The notes under the pieces are model-generated. The model was not told the DNA's origin, ran no database searches, and saw nothing but the letters and a program-made list of their open reading frames with translations. Of a stretch of DNA of 64,000 nucleotides, positions 10,298-23,616 are shown piece after piece (position 1 is the stretch's first letter; every line of letters begins with the position of its first letter). Origin of the DNA: Bipolaris cookei. Its lineage: Eukaryota > Ascomycota > Dothideomycetes > Pleosporales > Pleosporaceae. The translations under genes were made by a program, and so were the position numbers. Location of the stretch: NCBI GenBank assembly GCA_002286855.1, contig NRSV01000003.1, forward strand, positions 421,159 through 485,158, written 5' to 3'.

Positions 10298-12545
10298 CCG
10301 CTATTGCTTTTTCGCTCCCGGACTAGAGTCGCCCGCTGGTACCACTTTACAGTCCGGGACTGACACGTTCAGAGGCCCACGATACAAGCATTCTGGAGAC
10401 CGAAGTTTACCCGTCCGAGCTGTGGAGTCTCCGCAAACTCACTCCATACCATGTTCATAATACTATTGGCAATAACGACGTCACGCGTTGGCTGTGGAGC
10501 GGCTGCCAAGATGGCGGTTCGACAGTTTTGCGCTTCGGCAGATGCATGTAGAGTCCATCCGAGCAAAAGTCGGAGTGCAGAGATGCATGACTCGTGTGGA
10601 TTTGCGGGGATCGTGACAATGGGGTAAATGACTCGGTCCAACCAACAAAGTCTGCAATCGCGTCATAGCCAGGTTCTCGGTACTCCGCTCCGAGCCGGGA
10701 GAACTGCCTGCTGCTCTGAAACCTAATTTTTTACCATGGCACTGGAAGCTTACCTACGCCATGGGAAAGCCATCATTCCCATGGTCTGTTAGTATAGCAA
10801 GTCTTGTGCTCAGGATAATTCGTCCCCCACGACAACGCAGCTTCTCTACGCAAGGCCCCAGCTTTTCACCCACCGCCGTGGAGTGGAGCAAGGCGGAGAA
10901 AACATGCTAGTATAGCCGAGCAGAAGTCCCGACGAGCACCGCAGGATACGTGCCTTCGTCACGAGGCCTGCAGGGAAATTGAAGATTCTTGCAAGAATCG
11001 ATCCAAGCGTCCGGAAGCGTTGTGTCCTTTCGGTATGCGCTACGCTTTTCTAGGCAATGCGCCCTGCTCAAGTCCCCAGTATCCACCTTTTGTCACATGG
11101 AGATCGGCTCCAGAACTCCACATAGATGCACTACTTTGCTGGCTTCCCCGCAATAAACAAGTCTTGGCCCGAAGTTGAGCCTCGGACGCGGTTAGGATGG
11201 TCAGGTCGAGCGTTAGTCTCTGGATGAAAGAAAAGTCCAAGAAGACTTTTGGAAAACGACAGAACGCATAGCTGCTGCCGAAATTCCCGCACTTGGCAAT
11301 ACATTCCAAGGGGAGGGGAATCCAATTGTAATGTATTGTTTTGCGGAGGTGTGCTTGGAAGACCGCTGTATTGACTTGGCTGGTATGCAAGATTCGGTGG
11401 CCCGTTAAGCAGGGAAACCCCGTTACCTAACAGCGGTGGGCATTACTAGCAGGTTAACGGAAAACCAACACTGGAAGCGCAATAGCCGCGCGCTATGTCA
11501 TCAATGGGGCTATTCTTCGGAAGCCAGACCCGAAGACAAAGGCGAGAATAAGCATTGGACTTTTGTGAGGCTTTACTCTTGGTCAATGCCAACCAATGAG
11601 CTCGTGACAAGCAAGAAGTGGTGCCTAGCCTAAGTGTTGGAGTTCATACACAAACCCTCTAGAGTTCCGGCAACCAAAGATTCAAGGGTCTAACCCACGC
11701 CGTCTCCGAACCGTTGCATCGCGACTGGTACAATTACCTCTTTGGGAATTATCCTATCCATCTCGCATTACTCGACCTCCATACCCCAACTCAACAAAGC
11801 TAGATTCCCAGCTCCCTTCCGTTCCTTCGGAGCCCTGACCCCCGACACCCTAAGCGCTTCAAGACTAGAGTAGAGCATCAAATAGCAAGAAAAGACCAGT
11901 CCAGTTCAATAGATCCCGTTGTAGTCTCCGCAATGCCGTACATGTACCCTATTTTTCCCGATCCATCACCGATCAGCCACCAACCACCTGACTTCCATCC
12001 GATCTTTCAACCGGCACTTCTCAACCGGCACTTCTCAACCGGCACTTCTCAACCACCACCACCACTGCTTCAATAGTCAGGCTTTCCCCTACCCATATTA
12101 TAGCCCTATCTATGCCATATCTAACACAGCCCACACAATCTACAATGTACATCAACCATGGGAATGCGTTGACACCAAGAGGATTTCACAGATAAGGACA
12201 CAAGTCGAACCTACATACTATTATGTTTAAATAAGATGATATAAAAGGTCGAAGACTCGCCGTCAAAAACGCTTGATAATCTATATGCTGGCAGCATGCT
12301 GAACCTCTTGCATTGATTTGAAAGAAAAAAGAAAAGGGCAAGGCGTTGGAATGCGGGATGAGAGGTTGAAAGCAGTGCCGAAGTGCACATCCGAGGAGTT
12401 GTAGAAACATAGGGAGGAACTAGAGTGGGAGAGATATTGTTGAAAAGATGGATTATTTGTCTAATTATAAGAAATATTGAACTGAACTAAATATTATGAC
12501 ATTACTCCCATCAACCAAACTCCTTTATATCTTCAAGGAACCCCA
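10298..12545. other. Long intergenic region
   Basis: The 2.2 kb between the GH3 and ABC transporter genes has no convincing gene. It contains the upstream region of the GH3 gene, the 3' flank of the ABC gene, and a short tandem repeat at 12008-12049. Confidence 0.4.
12008..12049. repeat. Three tandem copies of a 14-bp unit
   Basis: The unit CAACCGGCACTTCT occurs three times head to tail without change and is followed by a partial fourth (CAACC). Confidence 0.9.
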
Positions 12546-15500
12546 TCAAACAGCACCAGCCCGACTCTCCTCACCGGAATGTCCACTCTGCACCGCAGCC
12601 TTCTCTGCTGTCTTCTCTGCCGTCTCTTTCTTCTTCAATCCTCTCAACTTCCCCATGAGCGCACTCAAATTCGCAACCCTAAATAAATAATACAACAAAA
12701 TCGCCATAGAAGCATTGAACACAATAAACGCAAAAATGATTCCAAAATTCCTCCAGCGCTCCGAATAAAAGATCTTCGAGTTAGCAAGGAACTGATCCGT
12801 AGTCTTGAGCGAACAATACCAACAATCAGTCGTAGCATCGGGGTTCTGAATCACGCCCCCATCCCTCGCTGCAAAAGCGTTAAGATAGGCGCCGCAAGTC
12901 TGATTCGACGGCGGATCAAACCTCAGCACCTCCGTCGCACTACACACGACCGGCCGCCCCGCCGACATGGTACTCACCAAACCCCCAATCCAATACGTAA
13001 ACGGACTAACGCGGTACATGAACATCCAGAACCCGGGCAGCTTGCTGGGCGGCTGCATAACACCGTTGAAAAGGATACTCATAAGCGTAAGCAACGAGAC
13101 GAGCCCGGACGCCGTCTCGGCGTTTGGAAGCGCGGAAACCGTCATTGCTGCAAAAGTGGATGTGAAGAGAAGAAGCTGAATGGAAAACAGCAGTGCAAGA
13201 CCCTGGCGCTCGCCCGACTGGTTGGCACCGACGACCGGGTAGTAAAAACATGCAAACGTGATGAGGCCGGCGATAATACCATACGGAATCTCAACAACAA
13301 TGTGCGCAATCATAAACACCTTCCAGCTGTATGCTTTCGATGGGCGCTCGCGCACTTCGTACAAGGAGCGCTGGGTGACGAACAAGGGGTGGATCTGCTG
13401 GACCAGCGAAGTAAAGATCGTGGTGACCATGAAGACACTGAAGATGATGGTTTGCATACCTGCCTGTGTCGTGCTTGCTTTGTAGAAAGAGAAACCGATG
13501 AAGAGGCCTGCGATGGCGCAGAGGCCGAATTTCGCCACTACGTAGCTGGGCATGCGCCAGTATTGCTGGAAGTTACGGTATGTGCATTCGTAGATTTGGA
13601 GGGCGAGCGGCATGGCGAACTCGGAGGAGCTGGCTTCGCTAGCGAGGTTGATGACTTCGTTGCGTTTGGATTCGTGAAGTTGGTTGATTTCGTGCTGGAC
13701 ATTCTGGGCTTCTTGGCTGGCTTTCCAGACGTTGAACCAGTCTTCGCCTTTGTTATTTTTGCCTTCGTTGACGATTTCGAGCATGTATTCCGCGGGGTTC
13801 TCGTCTTCGCCGCATTTTCGGGCCCCGTTGGACTCGAAGTAGTCGAGGAGGGTGCATGAGTTTTCGCCGAGCTCGCCAAAGTAGACGGTTTTGCCGCCGC
13901 GGGCGAGGAAGAGGAGACGGTCGAATTCTTGGAAGAGAATGGCACTGGGCTGGTGAATAGTGCAGAGGATGGCTTGACCGGCTGAGCTGAGTTTGCGGAG
14001 GAAGGCGATGATGGACCAGGAACTCTGTGACAAAGTCAGTAAGTACTTGTGATACCGAGCATATTATTCGAGGTTATTGGTACTAACCTGAGAATCAAGA
14101 CCAGACGTGGGCTCGTCGAGGAACAGAAGAAGTTTGGGCTTCGCTGCGAGTTCAACACCGATAGTCAGAAGCTTACGCTGTTCAACATTGAGACCCTCGC
14201 CTGGAACACCAACAACAGCCTCGGCAAAGTCGGACATGTTGAGCATCTTGATGACTTCCTCGACGTAATCGAATTTCTCCTTCTTGCTAACATTGTTCGG
14301 CTGTCGGAGCATAGCGGAAAACTGCAATGCCTCGCGAACGGTAGAGGTTTCGAGATGTAGATCCCTGTTCTTGTTAGTATCTTGGTCAGAATTGTCTAGA
14401 GATGGAAGCTTACTGTTGCTGAACATAGCCAGTGGAGCGTTGGAATGCAGGGTCGAGGGGCTTGCCGTTAACAAACATGTCGCCTGTGATGACGCCCATG
14501 GTCGTTCGCTGGGCGAGAGCATCGAGAAGTGTCGTCTTTCCAGCTCCAGAAACACCCATAAGCGCAGTCATAGTACCAGGCTTAACATAGCCAGAGACAT
14601 GGTCGAGTAGACGCCTGGGCTCACCCTTGATCTCAATGTCATAGACAACGTCTCGCCATGTGAAAATACCTTTTGCCTCCTCGATGGCACTGACATCGCC
14701 AGCTCCTTCCTCTACTTCCTGCTTAGATTGACCTGATTCTTCGTCCGACTTTTGGCCTTGAGGTTGCATGTAAGCTGGAACGTGTCCACGGCGGAAGACG
14801 AGCTGCTCGGCGGTGCTGGTTGTAGAAGAGTTGATCTCGACAGCAACAAAGTACGTGGTCATGAAGAAGATCAAGAATGCCCAGAGAATACCAAAGTTGC
14901 GCCACGCGTGGCTCCAAGAATAGCTATATGAGACTTCAATAAAGCGATCACCGCTAACAAACCTTTGTCCAGCAACCGCACCTGCTGCGTTGCAGATGAA
15001 GTTGTTGCCATTGAGCGAGTAACCGGCTCCTGATGGCGCAAACGAATCGCAGGGAAACTCGACACCATGGAACTCGTTGGCGAGCAGAATTTCGAAAGCG
15101 TAGTAGATGGGGTTGATCCATCTGATCCAGCCAAACCAGTCAGGCATCTGCGGAATGCGGATGACGAAACCAGTGTAGATGACCAGGACCAACACCAACA
15201 TACCAGCTCCAGCCATGGCCTGTGCCGTCGTCTTGGTAACCGCAGCGGTCGTCCGGAAGATGGCGGTCATGATAAAGGTCGACATGTACGTGATCATGAA
15301 ATAGATGAAGAACTGCCCAGGCGTCTTGCGCAGGCCAGCCAGAAAGTACAAAATGATATTAAAAACCGTAGACTGTACGAATTTGACAGGTATATCCGCG
15401 ACAATTCCAGCAATGGCTTCGGAAGCCGGATGGTAAAAGGCGTACGAATTGTGTTTATCGACTATAGGGCGTTGGGCGTAGAGACCGGCGATTTCACCAA

Positions 15501-17374
15501 TAGATGTCAGGGCGCTGAATAGGATGGAGAGGAAGATGGTGGCACCACGCCCTTGGAACGAGGAGGTATTTAACGATTGTCCGTAGAACATGGAACCGAC
15601 GATGAGGGCGATGACGAGGTTGAGACCGGCTTGCATTGCAGTCGAAGCGATATCACCGCGGATGCGCTGGTAGGCTCGTCGCATGTTGAGCTTGATCTGT
15701 AGAGGAACACTGATAAGGTAGGGGGACTTAGGGCGAGCATGCTTGGCCTAGATGGTCGTCAATATGGGAGAAGCATTGCAGTGAGTTCTTCTTTGTACAC
15801 TTACTTGGATGTAGTTCTTTTGTTGGCGAAGCTGTTCAAGAGTAGCGTGCTCGTTGATTGGATTCTCCGCCTCAAAATCGGCAATATCTTCCAACAAGGC
15901 CTGGTACTCTGGAGATTCGTGCCAGTATCTTTCGAATTCCTCAGGAGTGCGAGGAACCTTGTTTTCCATCCCCTTTCTAGGCCTTCGCTCTTCTGGATTG
16001 GTGACAGCTGTAAGGAAGTCTCCCGTGGTCTGTCGAGGTGGGCAGTACCTAAGACATGTCAGTACAGTGTTAGAACTTCGTGCTAGTAGTCTCTTACCAT
16101 CCTTGTCGCTCAAAAAATCCCCTAGCTTCGTCCGCAGGGCCAAAGTAGATCTGACGTCCTTGGTAGAGAACTGTGGCTTTGTCGAAGCAGTCGTATACAC
16201 TTTGACTAGCTTGGTAGATGGCAACAGCAGCTGCACCTCCAGTCAAGTTAGAGCCGACTCTTAGGGAATTGACAAACTTGAATGCTGTAGCCGAGTCGAG
16301 ACCACGAGTTGAGTTGTCCCATGCAGCCAAAGGAGCTCCAGCCAACAGCATCTCAGCAACTGAGACACGCTTGCGCTCGCCACCAGAGACTCCGCGTACA
16401 AAATCATCTCCAACTTTAGTGTTGTATGTGTGTGTAAGACCAAGGACAGCCATGACAACCTTGGCCATGAATTGAGCGAATTCGTCGCGATTCATTCCGC
16501 CTGGGCGATTTGATGGCGTTCGGACAGCTGCCGCGAATTCCAGAGTCTGACCGACGGTCAAGTGAGGGAAATGCTTGTCAACTTCCTGGTTGTATACCAT
16601 TTCACCCTTGAATTCCTTAATCATGCGACTCTGGGGGACACCGTTGTAGTGAATTACTGAATCGTCCGTATCGAGACCGTGTAGTTCGCCAGTGAGAGCC
16701 TTCAACAGCGTAGAACAACCCGAGCCGGGTCGACCGAGCACAATGCAGAGCTCACCAGCCCGGATTAGACCGTTGAATGAGTGCAAGATTTGCCTGCGTT
16801 CAGTCTTTCCAAAGACTTCCTTGGCCCGAAAGGGGGCCATGAATATATCTGTAACAGTCTGCTGGAGCTGAAGAGCATTTCCAGAACCAAAAACGTTTAG
16901 GTTCTTGAATGCGATACTGAGCTTCTTCATCTCAATACCTTCTCCCTCAAGCTGGTGGCGGAACATTCTCAAAAACTTGGAGAGATCGAAAGCATCGCTG
17001 CTGGGGTCTACCGCTGGGTCATTTGGCGCCGGGATACTCATTTGTCTGGTGACGTTTGCAGACGCTGTTGAGAAGATGCGTACTAGTTCTCGCCTTCCGT
17101 CTTCGTCAATTTCCGACCGGGTCACCCGACGTTGCAGACTTATTGAGGCCCTATGGTCGGCTGAAGATGATGTTCCCACTCTCTTGACCCTTTTCGACTC
17201 GTCGTTGGATCCATGTTGTGTGTGTGAGGATTCGGAGGAAGTGGAGGTATCGACCTGTTCGAGGGGTATTACCTCCTTGTCTAGCTGGGAGGAACTCTCA
17301 TGTTGTTGTGATCTGTCTTGTTGTGATGAATGGCCAGAGGAATGCAGACCCTCGCCGTAAGAGTTGGAAGCCAT
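12546..17374 (-). CDS. PDR/CDR-type ABC multidrug transporter
   Basis: Five exons on the minus strand: 17374-16098, 16048-15805, 15747-14414, 14364-14088, 14024-12546; all four introns (49-63 nt) have GT-AG ends and keep frame, giving 1536 residues. The order is the fungal NBD-TMD-NBD-TMD layout. NBD1 has the divergent Walker A GRPGSGCST near residue 210 and the signature VSGGERKR. NBD2 has GVSGAGKTT near residue 904 and the degenerate signature LNVEQRKL. The family box YCPPRQTTGDFLT spans the first splice junction. The N-terminus is Ser/Gln-rich, as in other PDR proteins. These plasma-membrane pumps export azoles, plant phenolics and other toxic compounds; the substrate here is unknown. ATG 17374 was preferred since the upstream codons have no ATG. 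Confidence 0.93.
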
Positions 17375-17568
17375 TATGCGCGTCACGATAGCTATGGCCG
17401 GCGTGGGAAATCAGGATGTCATTCGATTTAAACCCTTCTTTTAAAAGGGACGAGAAGGTATATCATTGCGGTGGCCACTATTCGGACCTATGTGGCCATA
17501 ACATGCCGGATAGCGGAATCTCCTCATACCCGTATTCCTAAACTTTGTACCAATGCGTCGGACGAGTA

Positions 17569-19108
17569 CGGAGGTGCCTGCCAAAAGTCTTTGCCCACTT
17601 TGCAGAGCAGGGGTAGATGCACTATTTCTAATCGGGAATCATCTCCGAGTCTACGTGACTCGTTCTCCGCAATCTCGAATATTGCTCTCTTTAGTTACTT
17701 ATTTTTCTATTTCTTAGTCTTAGTACTATCGCTATGGTCTATCACGATAATTCTACTGGTACTGCAGTTGTAGTTCTTAAGGCTGTAGACAAGCCAAACT
17801 ATGAGATTACTGGACTTACTGGGGTTGAGAAGCGTACGATTAACTCTATCTACGTGCGAGCAATTGAGCGAGGCTTTGATCCAGGCCTCCGGCCACTACA
17901 GCTTGAAGACAAACATTTTTGAAGACCCCCATAGATCTGGGCGGCCATCTAAGCGGTCTACAGTCTCTCAGCAAGTAGTAGATACCGTGCGCATTGATCG
18001 ATATGGGCGAGAGAAGTCTTGTGCGGACATTGCTGACCTACTATGCCAACAAGGGTTCAATGTCTCAGCAACTACAGTTAAGTGAGTCTTAAGAGAGGAA
18101 GACTTAGGAAGACCAAGCCAACGAGGAGGCCTAGGTTGATGAAGAAGATGAGGGAGGAACGATATAGGTGGTGCCTGGAGCACGCAGACTGGACGCTTGA
18201 GGACTGGAAGAACGTTATCTGGTCAGACGAAACCTCTGTTGTCCTCAACCATATACGTGATAGATAACGGATATGGAGAAGGGCATATGAGGCCTTCCTA
18301 CGGAGCTGTATTCGCGAGAGATGGAAAGGCTATTCTGAGTTTATGTTTTGGGGCTGTTTCTCATACGATAAGAAGGGCCCCTACCACTGCTGAACGCCAA
18401 AAACAAATAAAGAGAAAGAGGCTGCTACTGCTTAGATTGAAGAACTAGATAAGATGCTTGATCATATTAAGAAGGCTGAGTGGGAGCTTGAAGATGGGAT
18501 ATGTCGTCTTAACCTCCGGAATATGCCTGGCCGGCAGCCTCAGTGGAAGTGGAATACGAAGACAGGAAAGGCTAGCCGACGTAGTGGCTTGGGAATTGAC
18601 TGGTATCGATACCAGACAACTATTCTTCTACCAAAGTTGATTCCTTTCACAAAAGAATGTAAGACTGATCGGCCTAGAACAGTTATACAGGAAAATAAGG
18701 CGCCTTCTCACGAGCACTATGACCAACGTTATATTTATAATCTTCATGACGTTGAGAAGATCCTCTGGTGTGGGAGCTCGCCTGACTTGAATGCGATTGA
18801 GCCTTGCTGGCCATGGATGAAAAGAACTACTACTAAGAAGGGGGCGCCTAAGAATAGAGCAGAGGGAATACGAGTATGGGAGCATTGCTTGAGAGACCTA
18901 TCTCAGAAGAAGATACAGGCTTGGATTGAGCGAATTCCATATTACATTAAACAAATTAGTGAGCTCGAAGGCGGCAACAAGTACAAGGAGGGTAGGCGGC
19001 TCAGGAAGCCAGAGATAGGGCCAGAGCCGCCGGAGGATTGTCTAGATTGGGAATAGCTCAAAACTCATACCCGCTAAGGTGGGCAAAGACTTTTGACGGG
19101 CACCTCCG
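17569..19108 (+). mobile_element. Tc1-like DNA transposon, copy 1
   Basis: A 1540-bp element between TA duplications (17567-17568 and 19109-19110). Its terminal inverted repeats, 17569-17601 and 19076-19108, differ at a few positions and start CGGAGGTGCC. It belongs to the same family as the elements at 27.3 and 38.4 kb, judged by terminal sequence and transposase. Confidence 0.9.
17734..19056 (+). pseudogene. Tc1-like (DD34E) transposase, frameshifted
   Basis: The coding region starts at ATG 17734 but changes frame near 17918, 18085 and 18250, so only pieces are open. Recognisable parts are the helix-turn-helix start (LTGVEKRTINSIYVRA), RSGRPSK, KTKPTRRPRLMKKMRE, first catalytic Asp in WSDETSVV, GYSEFMFWGCFSYDKKGP, and the C-terminal SPDLNAIEPCW with the catalytic Glu. 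The second catalytic Asp is Asn here (ENKAPSH, against EDKAP in the other copies), a G-to-A change, so this copy would be inactive even without frameshifts. Confidence 0.88.
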
Positions 19109-19110
19109 TA

Positions 19111-20776
19111 GTATGAGGAGTATTCGTCCAAAGTTACCCGCCCAGGCCCGTGTACGTGGGTCGAGCGAAGGCATCACTGATCGCATCTTCCATACGTATC
19201 ACTGAATTGCTGGTCCAGACCTTAGCTGGCTTCGAGATGCCGCTCCGAGATACCGCTCCGAGATACCGCTCCGAGATACCCTGGGTGCCAAGGTTAGTCC
19301 GGTCGATCTTGTATGTGACGTAGTATGTAACACGCTCCGCCGGACGTGTGCGGAAGAAGAATACGAAGGGGTAAATACATGGCTTCGATGGGACGTCACA
19401 CATAGAAATTAACTGAAGTCCTACTTTAACATTACATTCTGGTAGAGAAAGGTTGAATTTACAAAGTAGTGTCTTTGCAAGCCAGGAAATTGACAATAAT
19501 TGCATTGCTTGGTTCCGAGTGCGTGTCAAGGGCGGCTGATCATTATGGTGTTGAATGGACCAGTTAGAGTACTACTACCTAGTCCCGGACGAAATGATCG
19601 CTCGGGTCCCTCGGGGCGCGCGCTATTCTCTTCGCTACCCATGCCTGTTCTGGCTTCAAGCTTTACCCAGGCTACCCCAGAAGCCGCTCGAAATCACCAG
19701 GATTCCAGACGTCATGTAACAAATGTGGGTACGTATGCTCGCCCCGTATGGGCTTATGCTGCCAACATGCCTTCTTATCTTACTTATCTTTTGCAAAAGG
19801 GGCCGTGTATCAGCGACTGTTGACCATCTCGAAAATCGTTCGGCCGAGCAGTCGGACGCTTTGACGGACTGCACGAATGCGGCTGGACAGCAAGTCTTTA
19901 AGTGCTGACATGGTGTTTACTTTTCTGACATGCAAGCGGACTGCATGTGCCGACGCATAGGATCGACCGTGCATGAAGCCGTTGATGCGCTGTACCAAAT
20001 AGGTTGGCATTCTTGTTTCTTACGTGACAAGAGCTGAAAAAATCCATATATCTCTCTTGTTGGGAAGTAATACCAAATTTTCGGACAAGGTAGGTTGCGT
20101 GCAATCTCAGTCGTGCATCCTCAGCTGTGTATAAGCTCAGCTTGGTGAACGTGGCAGACGTAATGTATGTAGTTCTACTGTCTGCAGCTGCGGCTCCTGC
20201 AGTATACGCAGCGGGCTGGAGTTGGGTCTAGATGCAAGTCTTTCATGCTAAGCTGTATTGGAACGAGCAAACAATCAGACATGGGCACATGCCTGGCTGT
20301 ATAGTACACAGTACATACGTGAAAATTTTCTTGTAGCTATGATAGTGGTCAGCCCTACAAATCATAACACAGCCACGTGTAATAAGCAGACTCGGAGAGT
20401 AATTTTAGGTATACGCGGCGTCTTGTCATGGACATGTCCGCCTTATCAGGCACAGCCACATGTCCCGGGTTGCTTACGCGTACGAGAACCGGACCGGCAC
20501 TTGTATTAATGATCAGCTCAAACACCGTGTCAGCCACCGAGACCCTGCAGAGCCGTCCCCTAAGTACTACTCGTGGTCCGTTTTATGTAGTATGTGAATG
20601 CGCTCGGGCAAACATGATAAACCGCCAAGTGTCAATCCTAGGCAGGGTCTGTGTGACGGACGAATCTAGCCTACCTGTTCAAAGAATAGTCAGACTTCCG
20701 TTGTGGGCACATCCTCGCCACTTGCAACCGGACAACATGTTGTGCGTACGCTTGTACCGATGACGCACACGGCTCT
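19111..20776. other. Intergenic, no gene recognised
   Basis: No supported coding region. A 13-bp tandem repeat lies at 19240-19278. The rest is unique-looking sequence downstream of the TIP41 gene. Confidence 0.4.
19240..19278. repeat. Three tandem copies of a 13-bp unit
   Basis: The unit CCGCTCCGAGATA is repeated three times without change. Confidence 0.9.
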
Positions 20777-21635
20777 TCACTTTAGTTGCAGTCCCTCTAG
20801 CTCGTGCTCGACAATAGGTACATGTTCGGTCAACCGATTCGGATCTCGCATGGCAGCCAGTACATCTTCTTTCCTGCCGGCCAACTTCTTCCGCACCTCT
20901 TCGTACTTCTCTTCCCTGGCCGTGTACTCCCTCAAGATGACCTTATCTGCAAACTCGATAAATATCCTGGTGTCTCGGATTCTGAAAACCACACCGTCCA
21001 GGCGCATGAAGAAGCGAACGAGTAAGAGCAAGCGCTGGGGCATGACGCGCACCTTGCAAGAGAGCATGGCAATGCCGTTGTCAGCCAGTTCGTCCTCGTA
21101 AAGCACGAGCTCATCGAAGAAGTGTATCGGGTCGGGACGCTTGAGTAGGGCGAGGGGTATTTGCGTCTCGGTCGGCTCGAATGCGGGTGTCAAGGGGGTG
21201 GTGCCCTTGTAGTCGGTGCTGTAGGACCAGTCAAAGGGCTTGACAACTTCTTTGATGTCTTCAAACTGCTTCTGTCTGGCGCGTGTTAGCGGTGCGCACT
21301 GCTTTCAAGATATCCATCACTAACCGGTTCTGCTGCCACTCCTTGGAATATGCAACCTTGAACATGTTCTCGCCCGTCTTATCGACTCGGTCCAGCGCAC
21401 CAAAGGCATTGAACTCGATGTACCAGCCGCTCTGTGCATGCTCGATTCGAACCATGTTGTCGCCAAAGATCATTTCTGGTGGCGCAATTCCCAGCTTCTT
21501 GGTCATTTCCTCAATTGGGCCCGCCTTGAGGATTGGCAGTTTGCGCGTCGTGATCTTGAAGCCCTCTTTGGTAATGGATGTGTCGGCATGGCCGGGCGCG
21601 ACAGTGTCTGCGGGGGCGCCGTTGAGTGAAGCCAT
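20777..21635 (-). CDS. TIP41: TIP41-like regulator of the TOR / PP2A pathway
   Basis: Two exons, 21635-21325 and 21275-20777, split by a 49-nt intron (donor GTTAGT, branch GCTAAC, acceptor CCAG), give 269 residues. Family features are the N-terminal ITTRKLPILKAGPIEEMTKKLGIAPPEM split into short motifs (ITTRKLPI, LGIAPPEMIFGDN), FDWSYSTDYKGT, and the C-terminal VRVMPQRLLLLVRFFMRLDG, with its typical RDTRIF. In yeast TIP41 binds TAP42 and modulates PP2A-type phosphatases under TOR control; I infer the same role. The gene is divergent from the Aurora kinase gene. Confidence 0.93.
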
Positions 21636-22033
21636 GATGGTGCAGGTCACGCGACGATGATATATTCACCACAGATGCGACAAAGACAAAACGACACCCT
21701 TTGCAAGAATGACTATATCGATAAGTGCATTGTCAATGGCGGGGACACGGCCGGGGTGGGGCGCGAACCAAAGCCCCGACGCCCCGATCGCCAGGCCCTA
21801 GTAAGGTAAGCAAGCCCCCGTCACCCATAGCAACGCTTGAAACCCACTTGTTTGATGACTTGTTGGCCGTGCCATCAGCCATCCTCCACAACCTTGAACC
21901 CATCTCCCATCTCCAGGTGATAATCATACCCTCGTCTCGAAGGGACATCCGCACTCAGAGCGAAGTAGCAGGTCTTGGTTGCCCCCTCTGATCTTGACTC
22001 ATCTCCTGTCGCTACAGCTTGCATCACACCGCC
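21636..22033. promoter_or_regulatory. Divergent promoter region, TIP41 / Aurora kinase
   Basis: About 400 bp separate two ATGs that point away from each other, so both promoters must lie here. No clear TATA box was seen on either side. Confidence 0.5.
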
Positions 22034-23289
22034 ATGGCTGACGTTGCAAACCTCGAGGCTGCCTTTGAGCGCACCACGATCCACGACGAAAATGACGACC
22101 AGGCTGCATCTAATGCAGCCTACCAAAAGGCCAAGAAGGTACGTACTCGTTTGATGAGCTTTGCGTCAGCGGTTCTAACAAGACCCAGCCTTCCGTAGCC
22201 GGCCTTTCAAACTCGCAATCAGCAGCCAACCGCATGAAGCTGCCTCACCAGATCCCTCTCCAGAAGATTGCGACACAAAACGCAAAGACGGCAAACATCG
22301 CAAAGGTCAACCTTGTTGCAAACGCCGGCCGGCCCTCAGAGCATAGCTCGTCTCACCGCCGCACCCTTACCGAGTCGGCCGTGTACAGCGTCCCCTCAAA
22401 CCCCGCAACCCCCAAGCAATGGCATCTCGGCATGTTCGAGATTGGCAAGCCGCTCGGAAAGGGCAAATTCGGTCGCGTATACCTCGCCAAGGAGCGTGCC
22501 TCAGGCTTTGTCTGCGCCCTCAAGGTCCTGCACAAGTCCGAGCTCCAACAAGGCAAGGTCGAGAAGCAGGTTAGGCGAGAGATTGAGATTCAATCTCACC
22601 TCACCCATCCTAATATTCTCAAGCTGTTTGGTCATTTCCACGATGCCAAGCGCATCTTCCTCATCCTCGAGTTTGCAGGAAAGGGAGAGCTGTACAAGCA
22701 CCTGCGCAAGGAACAGCGCTTCCCGGAATGGAAGGCGGCCCAGTACGTTGCTCAGATGGCTGCCGCCCTCAAGTATCTCCACAAGAAGCACGTCATGCAC
22801 CGCGACATCAAGCCCGAGAATATCCTCGTCGGCATCCACGGCGAGATCAAGATTTCAGACTTTGGTTGGTCAGTCCACGCCCCCAACAATCGCCGCAATA
22901 CCATGTGCGGAACGCTTGACTACCTTCCCCCCGAGATGCTTCGCGGCGGCGGCAAGGATAACTACTACACTGAGAAGGTCGACCTGTGGAGTTTGGGTGT
23001 CTTGACATACGAATTCTTAGTCGGTGAAGCGCCTTTTGAGGATACACAAGTCATGACACAGCGCAAGATTGCGAGGGGAGAGTACACAGTGCCCAGCTTT
23101 GTTAGCTCAGAAGCACGGGATCTGATTAAGCGATTACTGGTGCTGGATCCTGAGAAGCGTATTGCCCTGGAGGATGTGGAGAGACATCCCTGGATTGTCA
23201 AGCACTGCAAGGGCAGCCCCAGAGCATATGAGCGTACTTCGGGAGGCAAGTCCCGCAGCAGTTCGGACGACTCTGAGGAGAGCTTCTAA
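22034..23289 (+). CDS. Aurora-family serine/threonine kinase (Ipl1-like)
   Basis: Two exons, 22034-22138 and 22189-23289, with a 50-nt intron (branch TTCTAAC), encode 401 residues. The Gly-rich loop GKGKFGRV lies near residue 125, the ATP-binding Lys in CALKVL, the catalytic loop HRDIKPEN near 238, and DFG in SDFGWSVHAP near 258. The activation segment RRNTMCGTLDYLPPEM matches the Aurora signature, with the Thr that autophosphorylates. Filamentous ascomycetes usually have a single Aurora kinase, the chromosomal passenger kinase for bipolar spindle attachment. The Ser-rich acidic tail is short. The first exon is small, so its start is less certain than the kinase domain. Confidence 0.93.
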
Positions 23290-23616
23290 GCCAAGACCTG
23301 GTGCCATTTATCTTACGTTTAACTGCTATGACGGCGAACAGGCGCAACCCACGGAAGTCACTGGAACCATTTGATCTGATCGCATTGCTCGGAGTTTTTT
23401 GCTAGCCTTCCTTTATCTCATCAGCGTTTACGTTGTGCATATCAGTTTCCATTAATCATCAAATGCAAAACCAGAATTTCATGTCCAATTTCATCACATC
23501 GTCTTGAGCGAAGATTGCTGTGCTTCATAGACTTGTCTGCCAAACGCCGTTCGCTATGCATATTTACAACAACGGTTCCCAATACAGATTATCGTACACC
23601 CATGCCCACGTCCTGC
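23290..23616. other. Spacer between convergent genes
   Basis: Holds the 3' ends of the Aurora kinase and ATP23 transcripts; nothing else seen. Confidence 0.4.

Noticed and set aside
10369..10641. 90-residue minus-strand frame upstream of the GH3 gene
   Set aside because: No motif or context; it lies where the GH3 promoter is expected.
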